NCBI RefSeq assembly: GCF_034356035.1
Contig: NZ_CP136423.1
Location: 1,674,001 to 1,738,000, forward strand
Direction of reading: 5' to 3'
DNA: 64,000 nt
Source: Blautia hydrogenotrophica DSM 10507
Lineage (GTDB): Bacteria; Bacillota; Clostridia; Lachnospirales; Lachnospiraceae
The notes under the pieces are model-generated. The model was not told the origin of the DNA and searched no databases. It saw nothing but the letters and a program-made list of their open reading frames with translations. Shown in pieces: positions 33,427-41,726 of the stretch (position 1 is its first letter; every line of letters starts with the position of its first letter). The translations under genes were made by a program, and so were the position numbers.

Positions 33427-33981
33427 ATGAAGTTTTTAAACGCGTTGGCAGAAGGAAATCGATACTTAGAATCTTTTCGTGAGCTTTATGAGGGTTCTTT
33501 TCCACCTTTGGAGAAGAAACCTTTTGATTTTATGCGGGAACGGGCAGAAGCTGGATTGATGAGCTTTTGGGCCATGGAGGAAGGAGGAGAGTTCATTGGC
33601 CTGGTCATTACCATGGAAGCGGGAGGAAGGGCTCTCTTAGACTATTTTGCCATTCATCCTAAATTCCAGAGCAACGGTTATGGCGGACGGGCTATCCATG
33701 AGCTTCTGAAGGTGTTTGAGGGAAAAAAATTTATTTTCGAGATCGAAGTTCAAGATCAAAATGCTCCGAATGCAGAAGAACGCAGGCGAAGAAAAGAGTT
33801 TTACTTGAGAAATGGATTGAAAGAGACGGGAGTGTTTGTAAATCTCTATCATACAGACTATGAGCTGATTACACCTGACGGAAGTGTGACCATAGAGGAT
33901 TACTGTGGGATATTGTCGGATGTTCTAGGAGAAGAAATGGTAAAAGAATTAAAACCCAGACAGATACCGGCGATCGGATAG
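33427..33981 (+). CDS. GNAT-family N-acetyltransferase, paralog of the one at 26065
   Basis: The 184-residue protein carries the acetyl-CoA motif FQSNGYGGRAIHEL and the RRRRKEFYLRNGLKETG segment. The C-terminus is acidic and extended, as in the paralog at 26065-26613. A TATAAT box (33375-33380) and AAGGGAG before the ATG support expression. A hairpin follows. The substrate is not known. Confidence 0.85.
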   Translation: MKFLNALAEGNRYLESFRELYEGSFPPLEKKPFDFMRERAEAGLMSFWAMEEGGEFIGLVITMEAGGRALLDYFAIHPKFQSNGYGGRAIHELLKVFEGKKFIFEIEVQDQNAPNAEERRRRKEFYLRNGLKETGVFVNLYHTDYELITPDGSVTIEDYCGILSDVLGEEMVKELKPRQIPAIG

Positions 33982-33999
33982 CGGCAGACAACTTTAGAT

Positions 34000-34043
34000 G
34001 CCGTCTGTGCTCTGAAATCAGGTAGATTCAGAGTCCGGACGGC
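34000..34043. terminator. Probable bidirectional terminator
   Basis: GCCGTC...CTCTGAA pairs with TTCAGAG...GACGGC, with a small internal bulge. It lies between convergent genes. The T run is weak. Confidence 0.45.
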
Positions 34044-34077
34044 GTCTGTGTGTTTGAAACAAATATGAACATGTCGA

Positions 34078-34293
34078 TTATTCTGTGAAGATATACCGTT
34101 CTTTGATTCCATTTGTCAAAATTTCATAGATGATGGAACCATCCTCTCTCACAGATTTCTCGCAGGTAGAAGTACGGCTGATTTTTCCCTGTACATAGGC
34201 GTCTAAGTCGTCGGTTTCGATCTCAGAAATTTGAGAGTGAGGTTTGCCGCTACACTGATCGTATATTTCGCGGATCATTTCGTAACATTTCAT
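34078..34293 (-). CDS. Small conserved-looking protein of unknown function
   Basis: The 71-residue acidic protein contains a Cys-Ser-Gly-Lys segment (YDQCSGKPHSQI) and a C-terminal beta-rich stretch (IIYEILTNGIKERYIF). AAAGGAGG lies eight bases before the ATG, which argues strongly that it is translated. I do not recognise a family. The dihydrouridine synthase gene is divergent from it, 87 bases away. Confidence 0.6.
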   Translation of the reverse strand: MKCYEMIREIYDQCSGKPHSQISEIETDDLDAYVQGKISRTSTCEKSVREDGSIIYEILTNGIKERYIFTE

Positions 34294-34380
34294 AGTTTGG
34301 CCTCCTTTGCTTTATAGGCACCAGTATACTGGAAAATATGGCTTTTGCAAAGAGATTTAGAGAAAAGAGGAAATATTTTG

Positions 34381-35331
34381 ATGAGGTATTATTTTGCACC
34401 TATGGAGGGAATTAACGGCTATCTCTACCGCCGGATTCACGCCCACTTGTTTCCTGGAATTGACAAGTATTTTATGCCTTTTTTGGTTCCTCATGTGAAA
34501 AGGTCTTTTAACAGCAAAGAACTGAAAGAAATCGCACCGGAAAATAATAAAGGCTTGTATGCCGTGCCCCAGATTATGACGAATAAGGCTGAGGATTTCA
34601 TCAGTACCGCGAAAAAATTGCGGGACTTAGGCTATGACGAGGTGAATCTGAATCTGGGGTGCCCTTCCAAGACGGTGGTGTCCAAGGGAAGGGGTTCCGG
34701 TTTTTTGGCTTATCCCAAAGAGCTGGAACGTTTTTTAGATGAGATTTTTGAAAAGCTGGATATGAAAATATCAGTGAAGACCAGAGCGGGGGTGGAAGAG
34801 GAAGAAGAGTTTTTAACTTTGCTGGATATTTACAATCGTTTTCCTATGGAAGAATTGATTGTCCATCCAAGATTACAGACAGATTATTATAAGAAGCCCG
34901 TGAGATTTTCTGTGTTTTTGCAGGCGTCGGCGGCCAGCCGAAATCCTTTGTGTTACAATGGAGATTTAATCTATGCACAAGACATTGAGAGATTCGCGCG
35001 AGAATTTCCTCAGGTAGACCGAGTGATGATTGGACGTGGGCTGCTGAGGAATCCAGGTCTTGTGAGAGAGGCCGCTCAAGGGATAGTTCTGGACAAAGAG
35101 ACTCTTCGGGAGTACCATGACCAGATCTATGAGGCTTATCAGGAAGTTTTGTACGGGGACCGCAACATTCTGTTTCGAATGAAAGAGCTGTGGTGTTTTA
35201 TGGGAAGTCTTTTTGAAGACCCTAAAAAATACATAAAAAAGATTCAGAAATCCCAGAGACTTTCAGAATATGAACAGGCAGTGGAAGGACTTTTCATGCA
35301 GCGGGAGTTTGAGGGGAAAATGAGAAGATGA
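34381..35331 (+). CDS. dus: tRNA-dihydrouridine synthase
   Basis: This 316-residue flavin enzyme reduces uridines in the tRNA D-loop with NAD(P)H. The TIM-barrel motifs are YYFAPMEGI at the start, the catalytic cysteine in NLNLGCPS, the KTRAG strand and MIGRGLLRNP near the phosphate site. The length is close to the family norm (about 310-330). ATG 34381 has AGAGG about ten bases upstream; an in-frame ATG at 34345 gives a poor N-terminus. Its stop overlaps the next start by four bases (ATGA), so it is coupled to yaaA. Confidence 0.92.
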   Translation: MRYYFAPMEGINGYLYRRIHAHLFPGIDKYFMPFLVPHVKRSFNSKELKEIAPENNKGLYAVPQIMTNKAEDFISTAKKLRDLGYDEVNLNLGCPSKTVVSKGRGSGFLAYPKELERFLDEIFEKLDMKISVKTRAGVEEEEEFLTLLDIYNRFPMEELIVHPRLQTDYYKKPVRFSVFLQASAASRNPLCYNGDLIYAQDIERFAREFPQVDRVMIGRGLLRNPGLVREAAQGIVLDKETLREYHDQIYEAYQEVLYGDRNILFRMKELWCFMGSLFEDPKKYIKKIQKSQRLSEYEQAVEGLFMQREFEGKMRR

Positions 35332-36095
35332 AGATCATTATATCGCCTGCCAAGAAGATGATCTGCCAGTCAGATTTGCTGGAGGCAAGTTCAAAGCCGG
35401 TATTTTTAGAGAAGACAAAACAGCTATTGGAATACCTGAAGGGTTTGTCTTATGAGGAAGCGAAAGAACTTTGGAAATGTAATGATAAGATAGCGAGACT
35501 GAACTATGAGCGCATTCAGACTATGCATTTAGACAGAAATCTGACACCAGCTCTGCTCTCCTATGAGGGAATTCAGTATCAATACATGGCTCCCAGTGTG
35601 ATGGAGGAAGAACAACTGGGATATCTACAAAAACATTTGAGAATTTTGTCAGGGTTTTATGGGCTTTTGCGTCCTCTGGATGGAGTGGTGCCATACCGTC
35701 TGGAAATGCAGGCAAAAGCAAGACCAGCAGGGTATGAAAATCTTTATGAATTTTGGGGGAATGCATTGTGCCAGGAGCTTACCAAAGAAGAGGATTGCAT
35801 CGTAAATTTGGCTTCCAAGGAATACGTTCAGACTATTGAGAGGCATTGTCCTGTGGGAGTACAGATTCTCACCTGTGTCTTTGGAGAAGTAAGAGGGGAT
35901 AAGGTCATTCAAAAAGGTACGCTGGCAAAGATGGCTAGGGGAGAGATGGTTCGCTATATGGCACAGCGAAAGGTTTTGGATTTGAATGAATTGAAAGAGT
36001 TTTCCGGTTTGAATTTTGTCTATAGGGAAGATTTGTCTAAAAAAGATCAGTTTGTCTACGTGTTTTCTTGCAAAAGTGACAAAGACGACATATAA
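35328..36095 (+). CDS. yaaA: YaaA family peroxide-stress protein (UPF0246)
   Basis: The 255-residue protein begins MKIIISPAKKM, the family's hallmark, and contains LSGFYGLLRPLDGV and NLASKEY. In E. coli YaaA lowers free iron during hydrogen peroxide stress; the fold binds DNA. The ATG overlaps the dus stop in ATGA. The same function in an anaerobe is plausible but not shown. The length is typical (about 245-260). Confidence 0.93.
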   Translation: MKIIISPAKKMICQSDLLEASSKPVFLEKTKQLLEYLKGLSYEEAKELWKCNDKIARLNYERIQTMHLDRNLTPALLSYEGIQYQYMAPSVMEEEQLGYLQKHLRILSGFYGLLRPLDGVVPYRLEMQAKARPAGYENLYEFWGNALCQELTKEEDCIVNLASKEYVQTIERHCPVGVQILTCVFGEVRGDKVIQKGTLAKMARGEMVRYMAQRKVLDLNELKEFSGLNFVYREDLSKKDQFVYVFSCKSDKDDI

Positions 36096-36132
36096 TAAAT
36101 AAGACATTACAAATGGAAACAGGAGAAGACTT

Positions 36133-37059
36133 ATGATTTATCAGAATGTTTTAGAGGCAATTGGGCATACACCTATGATTCAACTGAATCATATGGTAGG
36201 GCCCAAAGACGCGAGGGTGTTGGTGAAATTTGAAGGATTGAATGTGGGCGGTTCGGTGAAGACAAGAACCGCTTATAATATGATCTGTGAGGCAGAAAAA
36301 CAGGGAGTCCTAAAACCGGATTCTATTATTGTAGAGCCTACTAGCGGCAATCAAGGAATTGGGTTGGCTTTGGTAGGGGCTGTCAAAGGTTATAAGACCG
36401 TGATTATCATGCCGGATTCCGTCAGCCGCGAAAGAAAATTATTGGTGGAACATTATGGGGCTAAGGTGATTTTGATTCACGATGCTGGGAATATTGGGGA
36501 CTGTATTGATGAATGTCTGAGAACTGCAAAGAAAATGGCCAGGGAAAATCCCAGAGTTTTCGTGCCTCAGCAGTTTGAAAATCCCGCCAATCCCATGGCA
36601 CACCGTCACCATACGGGACTGGAAATCTTAGAACAGGTTGCAGGTCCCATCGACGGGTTCTGTTCGGGAATCGGCACTGGAGGTACCATTACAGGGATTG
36701 GAGAGACTCTAAAGGCGTTGAATCCAAAGATTCGCATCTGGGCTGTGGAGCCTGAGAATGCAGCGATCTTGGCCGGAGGCACTGTGGGAACGCACATTCA
36801 AATGGGAATCGGCGATGGAGTGGTTCCAGAAGTCTTAAATCAGGAAATTTACGATTCCATTTACATTGTGACAGATGACGAGGCTTTGCAGACAGCAAAA
36901 GATTTAGCGAGAAAAGAAGGGCTGATGTGTGGAATTTCCAGCGGTACCAATGTAGCTGCGGCGCTAAAGCTGGCACATGAGTTAGGAGAGGGGAAAACCG
37001 TGGTGACAATCCTGCCGGATACCGCGGAGCGCTATTTCTCCACACCTCTGTTTGAATAA
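36133..37059 (+). CDS. cysK: Cysteine synthase A
   Basis: The 308-residue PLP enzyme makes cysteine from O-acetylserine and sulfide. The PLP lysine is K43 in NVGGSVKTR; most relatives read KDR there. Other motifs are PTSGNQGIGLA, the phosphate loop GTGGTITG and the C-terminal DTAERYFSTPLF. The length is standard. It starts 37 bases after yaaA behind AGGAG and may be part of the dus-yaaA unit. A strong terminator follows. A T-box or CysK-specific leader was not seen. Confidence 0.93.
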   Translation: MIYQNVLEAIGHTPMIQLNHMVGPKDARVLVKFEGLNVGGSVKTRTAYNMICEAEKQGVLKPDSIIVEPTSGNQGIGLALVGAVKGYKTVIIMPDSVSRERKLLVEHYGAKVILIHDAGNIGDCIDECLRTAKKMARENPRVFVPQQFENPANPMAHRHHTGLEILEQVAGPIDGFCSGIGTGGTITGIGETLKALNPKIRIWAVEPENAAILAGGTVGTHIQMGIGDGVVPEVLNQEIYDSIYIVTDDEALQTAKDLARKEGLMCGISSGTNVAAALKLAHELGEGKTVVTILPDTAERYFSTPLFE

Positions 37060-37066
37060 AGATTCA

Positions 37067-37107
37067 CAAAGAAGGGTGTGCATACCGACGATGCACACCC
37101 TTCTTTG
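37067..37107. terminator. Bidirectional terminator between cysK and trkH
   Basis: CAAAGAAGGGTGTGCAT (37067-37083) / ATGCACACCCTTCTTTG (37091-37107) is a perfect 17-bp stem between convergent genes. Confidence 0.85.
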
Positions 37108-37150
37108 CATAAGAAAAAATTGTCGCAGTGTATTTTACCGTGAGGAGCCG

Positions 37151-38590
37151 TCAAAACTTTTTCCAGGTATCTCGCACAAAGAGCAGGAGCAGGGGAAAGA
37201 TCTCTAGTCTGCCGGCCAGCATATCGAAGGTCAGTACCAGTTTGGAAAACATGGAAAAGCAGCTAAAATTTGAGGAGGGTCCTACCAGCTCCAGACCGGG
37301 ACCTACATTGTTTAAGGTAGCTGCGACAGCTGTGAAGTTCGTGATCAAATCTTTACCATCAAAAGTCAGAAGCAGCGAGGAGGCAGCGAATATAAGCACG
37401 TAGGCGAAGAGGAATACATTGACGGAGCGGAGTACCTCGTGCCCTAACGTGTGTCCGTCGATGTGAATGGTCTTTATGCCTTTGGGATGAATATATTGAT
37501 GAAGTTCTTTCACAAGAGCTTTCATCAGAATGATAAAACGAGAGACTTTAATGCCGCCTCCAGTACTGCCTGCACAGGCACCGATGAACATGAGCATCAC
37601 CAGAATGGTTCTGGAAACCTCAGGCCACAGATTGAAGTCTGTAGTCGCGAAGCCAGTGGTGGTGATGATGGATGCCACTTGGAAAGCAGAGTGGTGTAAA
37701 GCCTCTAGGAAGTTGTCGTAAATGTTCCCCAGGCTGAGGGCGATGGTAGCTGTTGCCGCCAAAATGATTCCGATATAGAGCCGGACTTCAGAAAAATGGA
37801 AGGCCTGACGAAATTTTTTGTGTAGCAACAGAAAATAAAAATTAAAATTTACACCGAAAAGAATCATGAAGATTGTGACCACATTTTGCAGGTAAGGAGA
37901 ATAGCTGGCCATACTGTCATTTTTGATTCCAAAACCACCAGTTCCTGCTGAGCCAAAGGAAGTGGTCAAAGCATCGAACAGGGGCATCTTTCCAATTAGC
38001 AAAAAGACAATCTGTATGAGCGTCATAGCGATATATATCTTGTACAAAATCTTAGCTGTGGTCTGAACCTTCGGGGCTAGCTTGCTGACGGAAGGCCCAG
38101 GACTTTCGGCTTTTAACAGATTCATGTGAGAACCACCAGTCAAGGGCAACAAAGCCAGCATAAAAACTAGAACTCCCATACCACCGATCCAGTGGGTAAA
38201 GCTGCGCCAAAAAAGGTTACAGTGGGATAAGGCTTCCACGTCGGTCAGGATGCTAGCTCCGGTGGTAGTGAAACCGGAGACAGTTTCAAACAAGGCATCC
38301 ACTGGGTTGGAAATCGCGCCAGTGAAGATAAATGGCAGCGAGCCGAAAATACTGAGAACAATCCAGCTTAGAGAGACTGTCACAAGTCCTTCCCGGGCGA
38401 AAAAAATTTTAGTTTGAATTTTCGTTCGCTTTAAGAGGAGACCACAGGTCAGACAGACGAGCAAAACGGCTGCATAGACCCAGCCGTCAGTCTCCTGGTA
38501 TATTGCAGCCACGATGCAAGGAAGGGATAAAAAGGCTGCCTCTAGGATGAGTATCCATCCGATGATGTATCGAATCATTGAGTAGTTCAT
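37151..38590 (-). CDS. trkH: TrkH/KtrB-type potassium transporter
   Basis: The 479-residue membrane protein has four pore-loop repeats, seen in the selectivity-filter segments SGFTTTGASIL, GSAGTGGFG, TTTGFATTDFN and NNVGPGLELVG. About ten hydrophobic segments are present. It imports K+ together with the RCK protein TrkA. The gene lies 15 bases downstream of trkA on the same strand, so both form one operon. The length and filters are typical of TrkH. Confidence 0.93.
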   Translation of the reverse strand: MNYSMIRYIIGWILILEAAFLSLPCIVAAIYQETDGWVYAAVLLVCLTCGLLLKRTKIQTKIFFAREGLVTVSLSWIVLSIFGSLPFIFTGAISNPVDALFETVSGFTTTGASILTDVEALSHCNLFWRSFTHWIGGMGVLVFMLALLPLTGGSHMNLLKAESPGPSVSKLAPKVQTTAKILYKIYIAMTLIQIVFLLIGKMPLFDALTTSFGSAGTGGFGIKNDSMASYSPYLQNVVTIFMILFGVNFNFYFLLLHKKFRQAFHFSEVRLYIGIILAATATIALSLGNIYDNFLEALHHSAFQVASIITTTGFATTDFNLWPEVSRTILVMLMFIGACAGSTGGGIKVSRFIILMKALVKELHQYIHPKGIKTIHIDGHTLGHEVLRSVNVFLFAYVLIFAASSLLLTFDGKDLITNFTAVAATLNNVGPGLELVGPSSNFSCFSMFSKLVLTFDMLAGRLEIFPLLLLFVRDTWKKF

Positions 38591-38605
38591 AATGTCAGCT
38601 TCTTT

Positions 38606-39973
38606 CTATTTTAGAATATCCCTGATATCGCGCAGGCCTGTGTTAGTAGTTACGACCATAACGGTGTCTCCTACTTGGATGGAGTCCTGGCCACGGGGAA
38701 TGATAATTTTTCCTTTGTGATTAATACAGCATAATAAAAGATTGTCTTTTAAATTCAGTTCCATCAAAGGGACGCCCACGACAGGAGAGTTCTCACGGAT
38801 ACAAAACTCTAAGGCTTCTGCACGCTTGTCGAGAATTTTATATAGGGTTTCCACGTTACTTCCCTGGGCGTTTTGAGTGGCGCGTACATATTTCAGAATG
38901 TAATTGGCTGTCAGATATTTAGGGTAGACGACACTGCCGATGTCCAGCTCATTAATGATGTCATTGAAAGTGATACGGTTGACTTTTGCTATAATTTTGG
39001 CATTGGAGTGCTTCATCGCAAACAGGGAAATCAAGAGATTTTCCTCATCAAAGTTTGTGAGACTGACCACAGATTGAGTATTATGAAGCCCTTCTGATAG
39101 CAGCAGAGTCTCGTCAGTTCCATCCCCATAGAGAATATTGGCTTTTGGGAGCAAGTTACTTAGCTGTAGGCAGCGGTCTTTATCGTTCTCAATGACTTTT
39201 ACACGAATTCCCATGTCCAAGAGTTGGTGAGCCAGATAATAGGTGATTTTTCCTCCGCCGATAATCAACGTATCTTTTACTCTATGAGTATTTACACCGA
39301 TTTTTGAGAAAAATTTACTGGCGTTTTGAGGCGTCGCCATGATGGAGACGTTGTCGTGATCTCGAAGTACGAAGTTTCCATTCGGTATGGTGACTTCCTC
39401 TTTGCGTTCGATGCCGCAGACTAAGACATCGCAGTTTAACTTCTCCATGATGTCCATCACTCGCAGTCCGTCTAGACCAAACTCCGGGCGGAGTTTAAAT
39501 TTCAAGAGTTCAGCGCGCCCTCTCGCGAATGTGTCGATCTGTATGGCTGAGGGAAAACGCAGAAGCTTTGCAATTTCCCTTGCGGTAGCCAGTTCTGGGT
39601 TGATAATCATTGAAATTCCTAGTTGTTCTTTGATAAAGTTGATTTCTTTGTTGTACATGGAGTTGCGGACTCTCGCTATGGTATGGCATTGTCCTGCTTT
39701 TCGGGCAATGAGGCAGCAAAGGAGGTTCAGTTCATCAGAGGCTGTGACCGCGATCAAGAGATCTGCCTCTTCCACGCCGGCCTCCAATTGGACATTGTAG
39801 CTTGCTCCGTTTCCCTGTACGGTCATAACATCATAATCGCTCACGGCAGTCTCCAATTTCTTTTCTAGCAAATCTACGACAACCACGTCATGACCTTCTG
39901 AATACAGCTGTTCTGTCAAAGTGGAACCTACTTTTCCAAAACCCACGATGATTATTTTCATTTTCTTTTCCAT
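38606..39973 (-). CDS. trkA: TrkA, potassium uptake regulatory subunit
   Basis: The 455-residue cytoplasmic protein has two RCK units: Rossmann motifs GFGKVGSTLTEQL (residue ~11) and IIGGGKITYYLAHQL (residue ~237), each followed by a TrkA_C domain. It gates TrkH in response to nucleotides. Two ATG codons four residues apart (39973 and 39961) both have usable Shine-Dalgarno spacing; the longer form is given. It is the first gene of the trkA-trkH operon. Confidence 0.92.
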   Translation of the reverse strand: MEKKMKIIIVGFGKVGSTLTEQLYSEGHDVVVVDLLEKKLETAVSDYDVMTVQGNGASYNVQLEAGVEEADLLIAVTASDELNLLCCLIARKAGQCHTIARVRNSMYNKEINFIKEQLGISMIINPELATAREIAKLLRFPSAIQIDTFARGRAELLKFKLRPEFGLDGLRVMDIMEKLNCDVLVCGIERKEEVTIPNGNFVLRDHDNVSIMATPQNASKFFSKIGVNTHRVKDTLIIGGGKITYYLAHQLLDMGIRVKVIENDKDRCLQLSNLLPKANILYGDGTDETLLLSEGLHNTQSVVSLTNFDEENLLISLFAMKHSNAKIIAKVNRITFNDIINELDIGSVVYPKYLTANYILKYVRATQNAQGSNVETLYKILDKRAEALEFCIRENSPVVGVPLMELNLKDNLLLCCINHKGKIIIPRGQDSIQVGDTVMVVTTNTGLRDIRDILK

Positions 39974-40076
39974 CCTATCCTTGTATCTTTATATAATTTT
40001 AATGTAAAATTAAAAAACATTATATCATATTTATGCTGTTAGTCAATTTGAGTTCAGATATTTCGACAGGAAAATA

Positions 40077-40238
40077 TAACAGTTCAGCCAGAGGCATTCG
40101 CAAAACCGCACGGTGTGCTTGTCGTGGCTGATGCCACTGTTTTTCTCATAGAAAAGCGCTCAGCTTATACAGATGACCGCTCGCAAAAACATACAAGTAT
40201 GTTTTATTCTTCTTGTACACGGTATGGCTGGACTGTTA
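40077..40238. repeat. Inverted-repeat element of the TTCAGCC family, copy 2
   Basis: TAACAGTTCAGCCA (40077-40090) and TGGCTGGACTGTTA (40225-40238) are inverted with one mismatch and enclose about 134 bases with no gene. The termini match those of the element at 5783-5972 (TAACTATTCAGCCA), while the interiors differ. Confidence 0.6.
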
Positions 40239-40250
40239 CAGAAAAATAAA

Positions 40251-40279
40251 TTGTAACTTGCCGAAAAAACGTATATGAT
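40251..40279 (+). promoter_or_regulatory. Promoter of the acetyltransferase/DUF2284 pair
   Basis: TTGTAA (40251-40256) and TATGAT (40274-40279) have a 17-bp spacer. Confidence 0.5.
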
Positions 40280-40317
40280 AGAAAGGATGATGAACAAAGT
40301 TAGGAGGTAAGAGCAAT

Positions 40318-40803
40318 TTGGAAATGATTGTAAGAGCATATCGGCCGGAAGATTTGGTGGCTATGAATAGAATTTGGAATGAAGTGGTGGAGGACGGGAT
40401 TGCCTTTCCGCAAATGGAGCTGCTTGATGGAAAGAGCGGCAAAGAATTCTTTGCAACACAGTCCTACTGCGGTGTCGCTGAAGAGAAAGGAGAAATTGTG
40501 GGACTTTATATTCTTCATCCCAACAATGTGGGACGTTGCGGACATATCTGCAATGCCAGTTATGCAGTAGCTTCAACGCACCGGGGAAAAGGAATCGGAG
40601 AAAAATTGGTGACAGACTGTATGAGACAAGGAAAGAGACTGGGATTTCGGATTTTACAGTTTAACGCGGTGGTTCGTACCAATACCGGAGCTCGCCATCT
40701 CTATGAGAAGCTGGGATTTCTTCCTTTGGGCTGTATCCCAGGAGGGTTTCTCATGAAAGACGGGCATTATGAGGACATTGTTCCGTACTATCATCAACTA
40801 TAG
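40318..40803 (+). CDS. GNAT-family N-acetyltransferase
   Basis: The 161-residue protein has the acetyl-CoA loop STHRGKGIGEKLV and the late ARHLYEKLGFLPLG motif. The order of its segments resembles the phosphinothricin/amino-acid acetyltransferase type, but the substrate is not fixed. I use the TTG at 40318, ten bases after AGGAGG; the ATG two codons later is 16 bases away. It begins a two-gene unit, with DUF2284 12 bases behind. Confidence 0.85.
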   Translation: MEMIVRAYRPEDLVAMNRIWNEVVEDGIAFPQMELLDGKSGKEFFATQSYCGVAEEKGEIVGLYILHPNNVGRCGHICNASYAVASTHRGKGIGEKLVTDCMRQGKRLGFRILQFNAVVRTNTGARHLYEKLGFLPLGCIPGGFLMKDGHYEDIVPYYHQL

Positions 40804-40815
40804 AGGAGGAAAAAG

Positions 40816-41358
40816 ATGCAGATTGAAGGATTGGATGAATTTATCACCCAGTTTCCGGTATTTGAATACCGGATTGTGAGGACAGAGAAGCTTTCTTTTG
40901 AGGAGAGAGTCAGACAGATTTGCCGGCAGGAATGTGACAGATACGGGACTACCTGGGCCTGCCCCCCAGCAGTGGGAACCGTGGAGGAATGCAAAGAACG
41001 CTGTCTGGCATATTCCCATGGACTTCTGTTCTCCTCAGTGGCAGAGGTGAGCGATATTATGAATATGCAGGAACTTTTGGACACCCGCATGGCGCATGAA
41101 TCCATTACAGACAAGATCGGAAAGTTTTTGCAGGCGGAGGGTTATGAAGTGTTTATTCTTTCCACAGAGTCCTGCGATATCTGTGAACACTGTACGTATC
41201 CTGATGCTCCGTGTTGTAACCCTGGGCGAATGCACCCCTGCCTGGAAAGTCATGGAATCGTGGTCACAGATATTGTGGAGGCAGAGGGGATGGAGTACAA
41301 TCTAGGCGGCAATACGATTCTTTGGTTTTCTATGATTCTTGTGAGAGGACAGGCATAA
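40816..41358 (+). CDS. DUF2284 metal-binding protein
   Basis: The 180-residue protein is rich in cysteines: CRQECDRYGTTWACPPAVGT in the N-terminal half, then CDICEHCTYPDAPC with CNPGRMHPC near the C-terminus. This matches DUF2284, thought to bind a metal or iron-sulfur cluster; its function is unknown. GAGGAGG lies eight bases before the ATG. The position right behind the acetyltransferase suggests one transcript. Confidence 0.88.
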   Translation: MQIEGLDEFITQFPVFEYRIVRTEKLSFEERVRQICRQECDRYGTTWACPPAVGTVEECKERCLAYSHGLLFSSVAEVSDIMNMQELLDTRMAHESITDKIGKFLQAEGYEVFILSTESCDICEHCTYPDAPCCNPGRMHPCLESHGIVVTDIVEAEGMEYNLGGNTILWFSMILVRGQA

Positions 41359-41435
41359 GGACAGGCCCTGAAACATATGTTAGTTAATAAAAGCCAGTCT
41401 TTGCCAAGAGTCTCTTGGGGAGAGCAGGAGATTGT

Positions 41436-41711
41436 ATGGGGAAACGATATCATCGTTGGAAAGAAAATGTCGTCAATTCGTTGGAAATCCCCAGGGATTT
41501 GGCGTGGCAGGATTCCATCTTAACAGTTACCGGGGACCAGGTCTGTCTGGAAAATTACCGCAGTATCTTAAGTTATCAGCCGGATTTGCTCTGTGTGCAG
41601 TTAAAGAGAGGCCGGATGAAAATACAGGGTAAAGGTTTGAAAATTGTCTATTACACGAAGGAAGAAATGCAAATCAGCGGCTGTGTCAACAAAATTAGTT
41701 TTGAGCGTTGA
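41436..41711 (+). CDS. yqfC: Sporulation protein YqfC
   Basis: The 91-residue protein matches YqfC (LEIPRDLAWQDSILTVTGDQ and an IQGKGLKIVYYTKEEMQISG strand pattern). In B. subtilis yqfC-yqfD is a sigma-E operon needed for efficient sporulation, and the same pair order is kept here. ATG 41436 has AGCAGGAG five bases upstream; a longer in-frame ATG at 41415 is less likely. yqfD starts 15 bases after the stop. Confidence 0.9.
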   Translation: MGKRYHRWKENVVNSLEIPRDLAWQDSILTVTGDQVCLENYRSILSYQPDLLCVQLKRGRMKIQGKGLKIVYYTKEEMQISGCVNKISFER

Positions 41712-41726
41712 AGTGGGGGAAAATCA

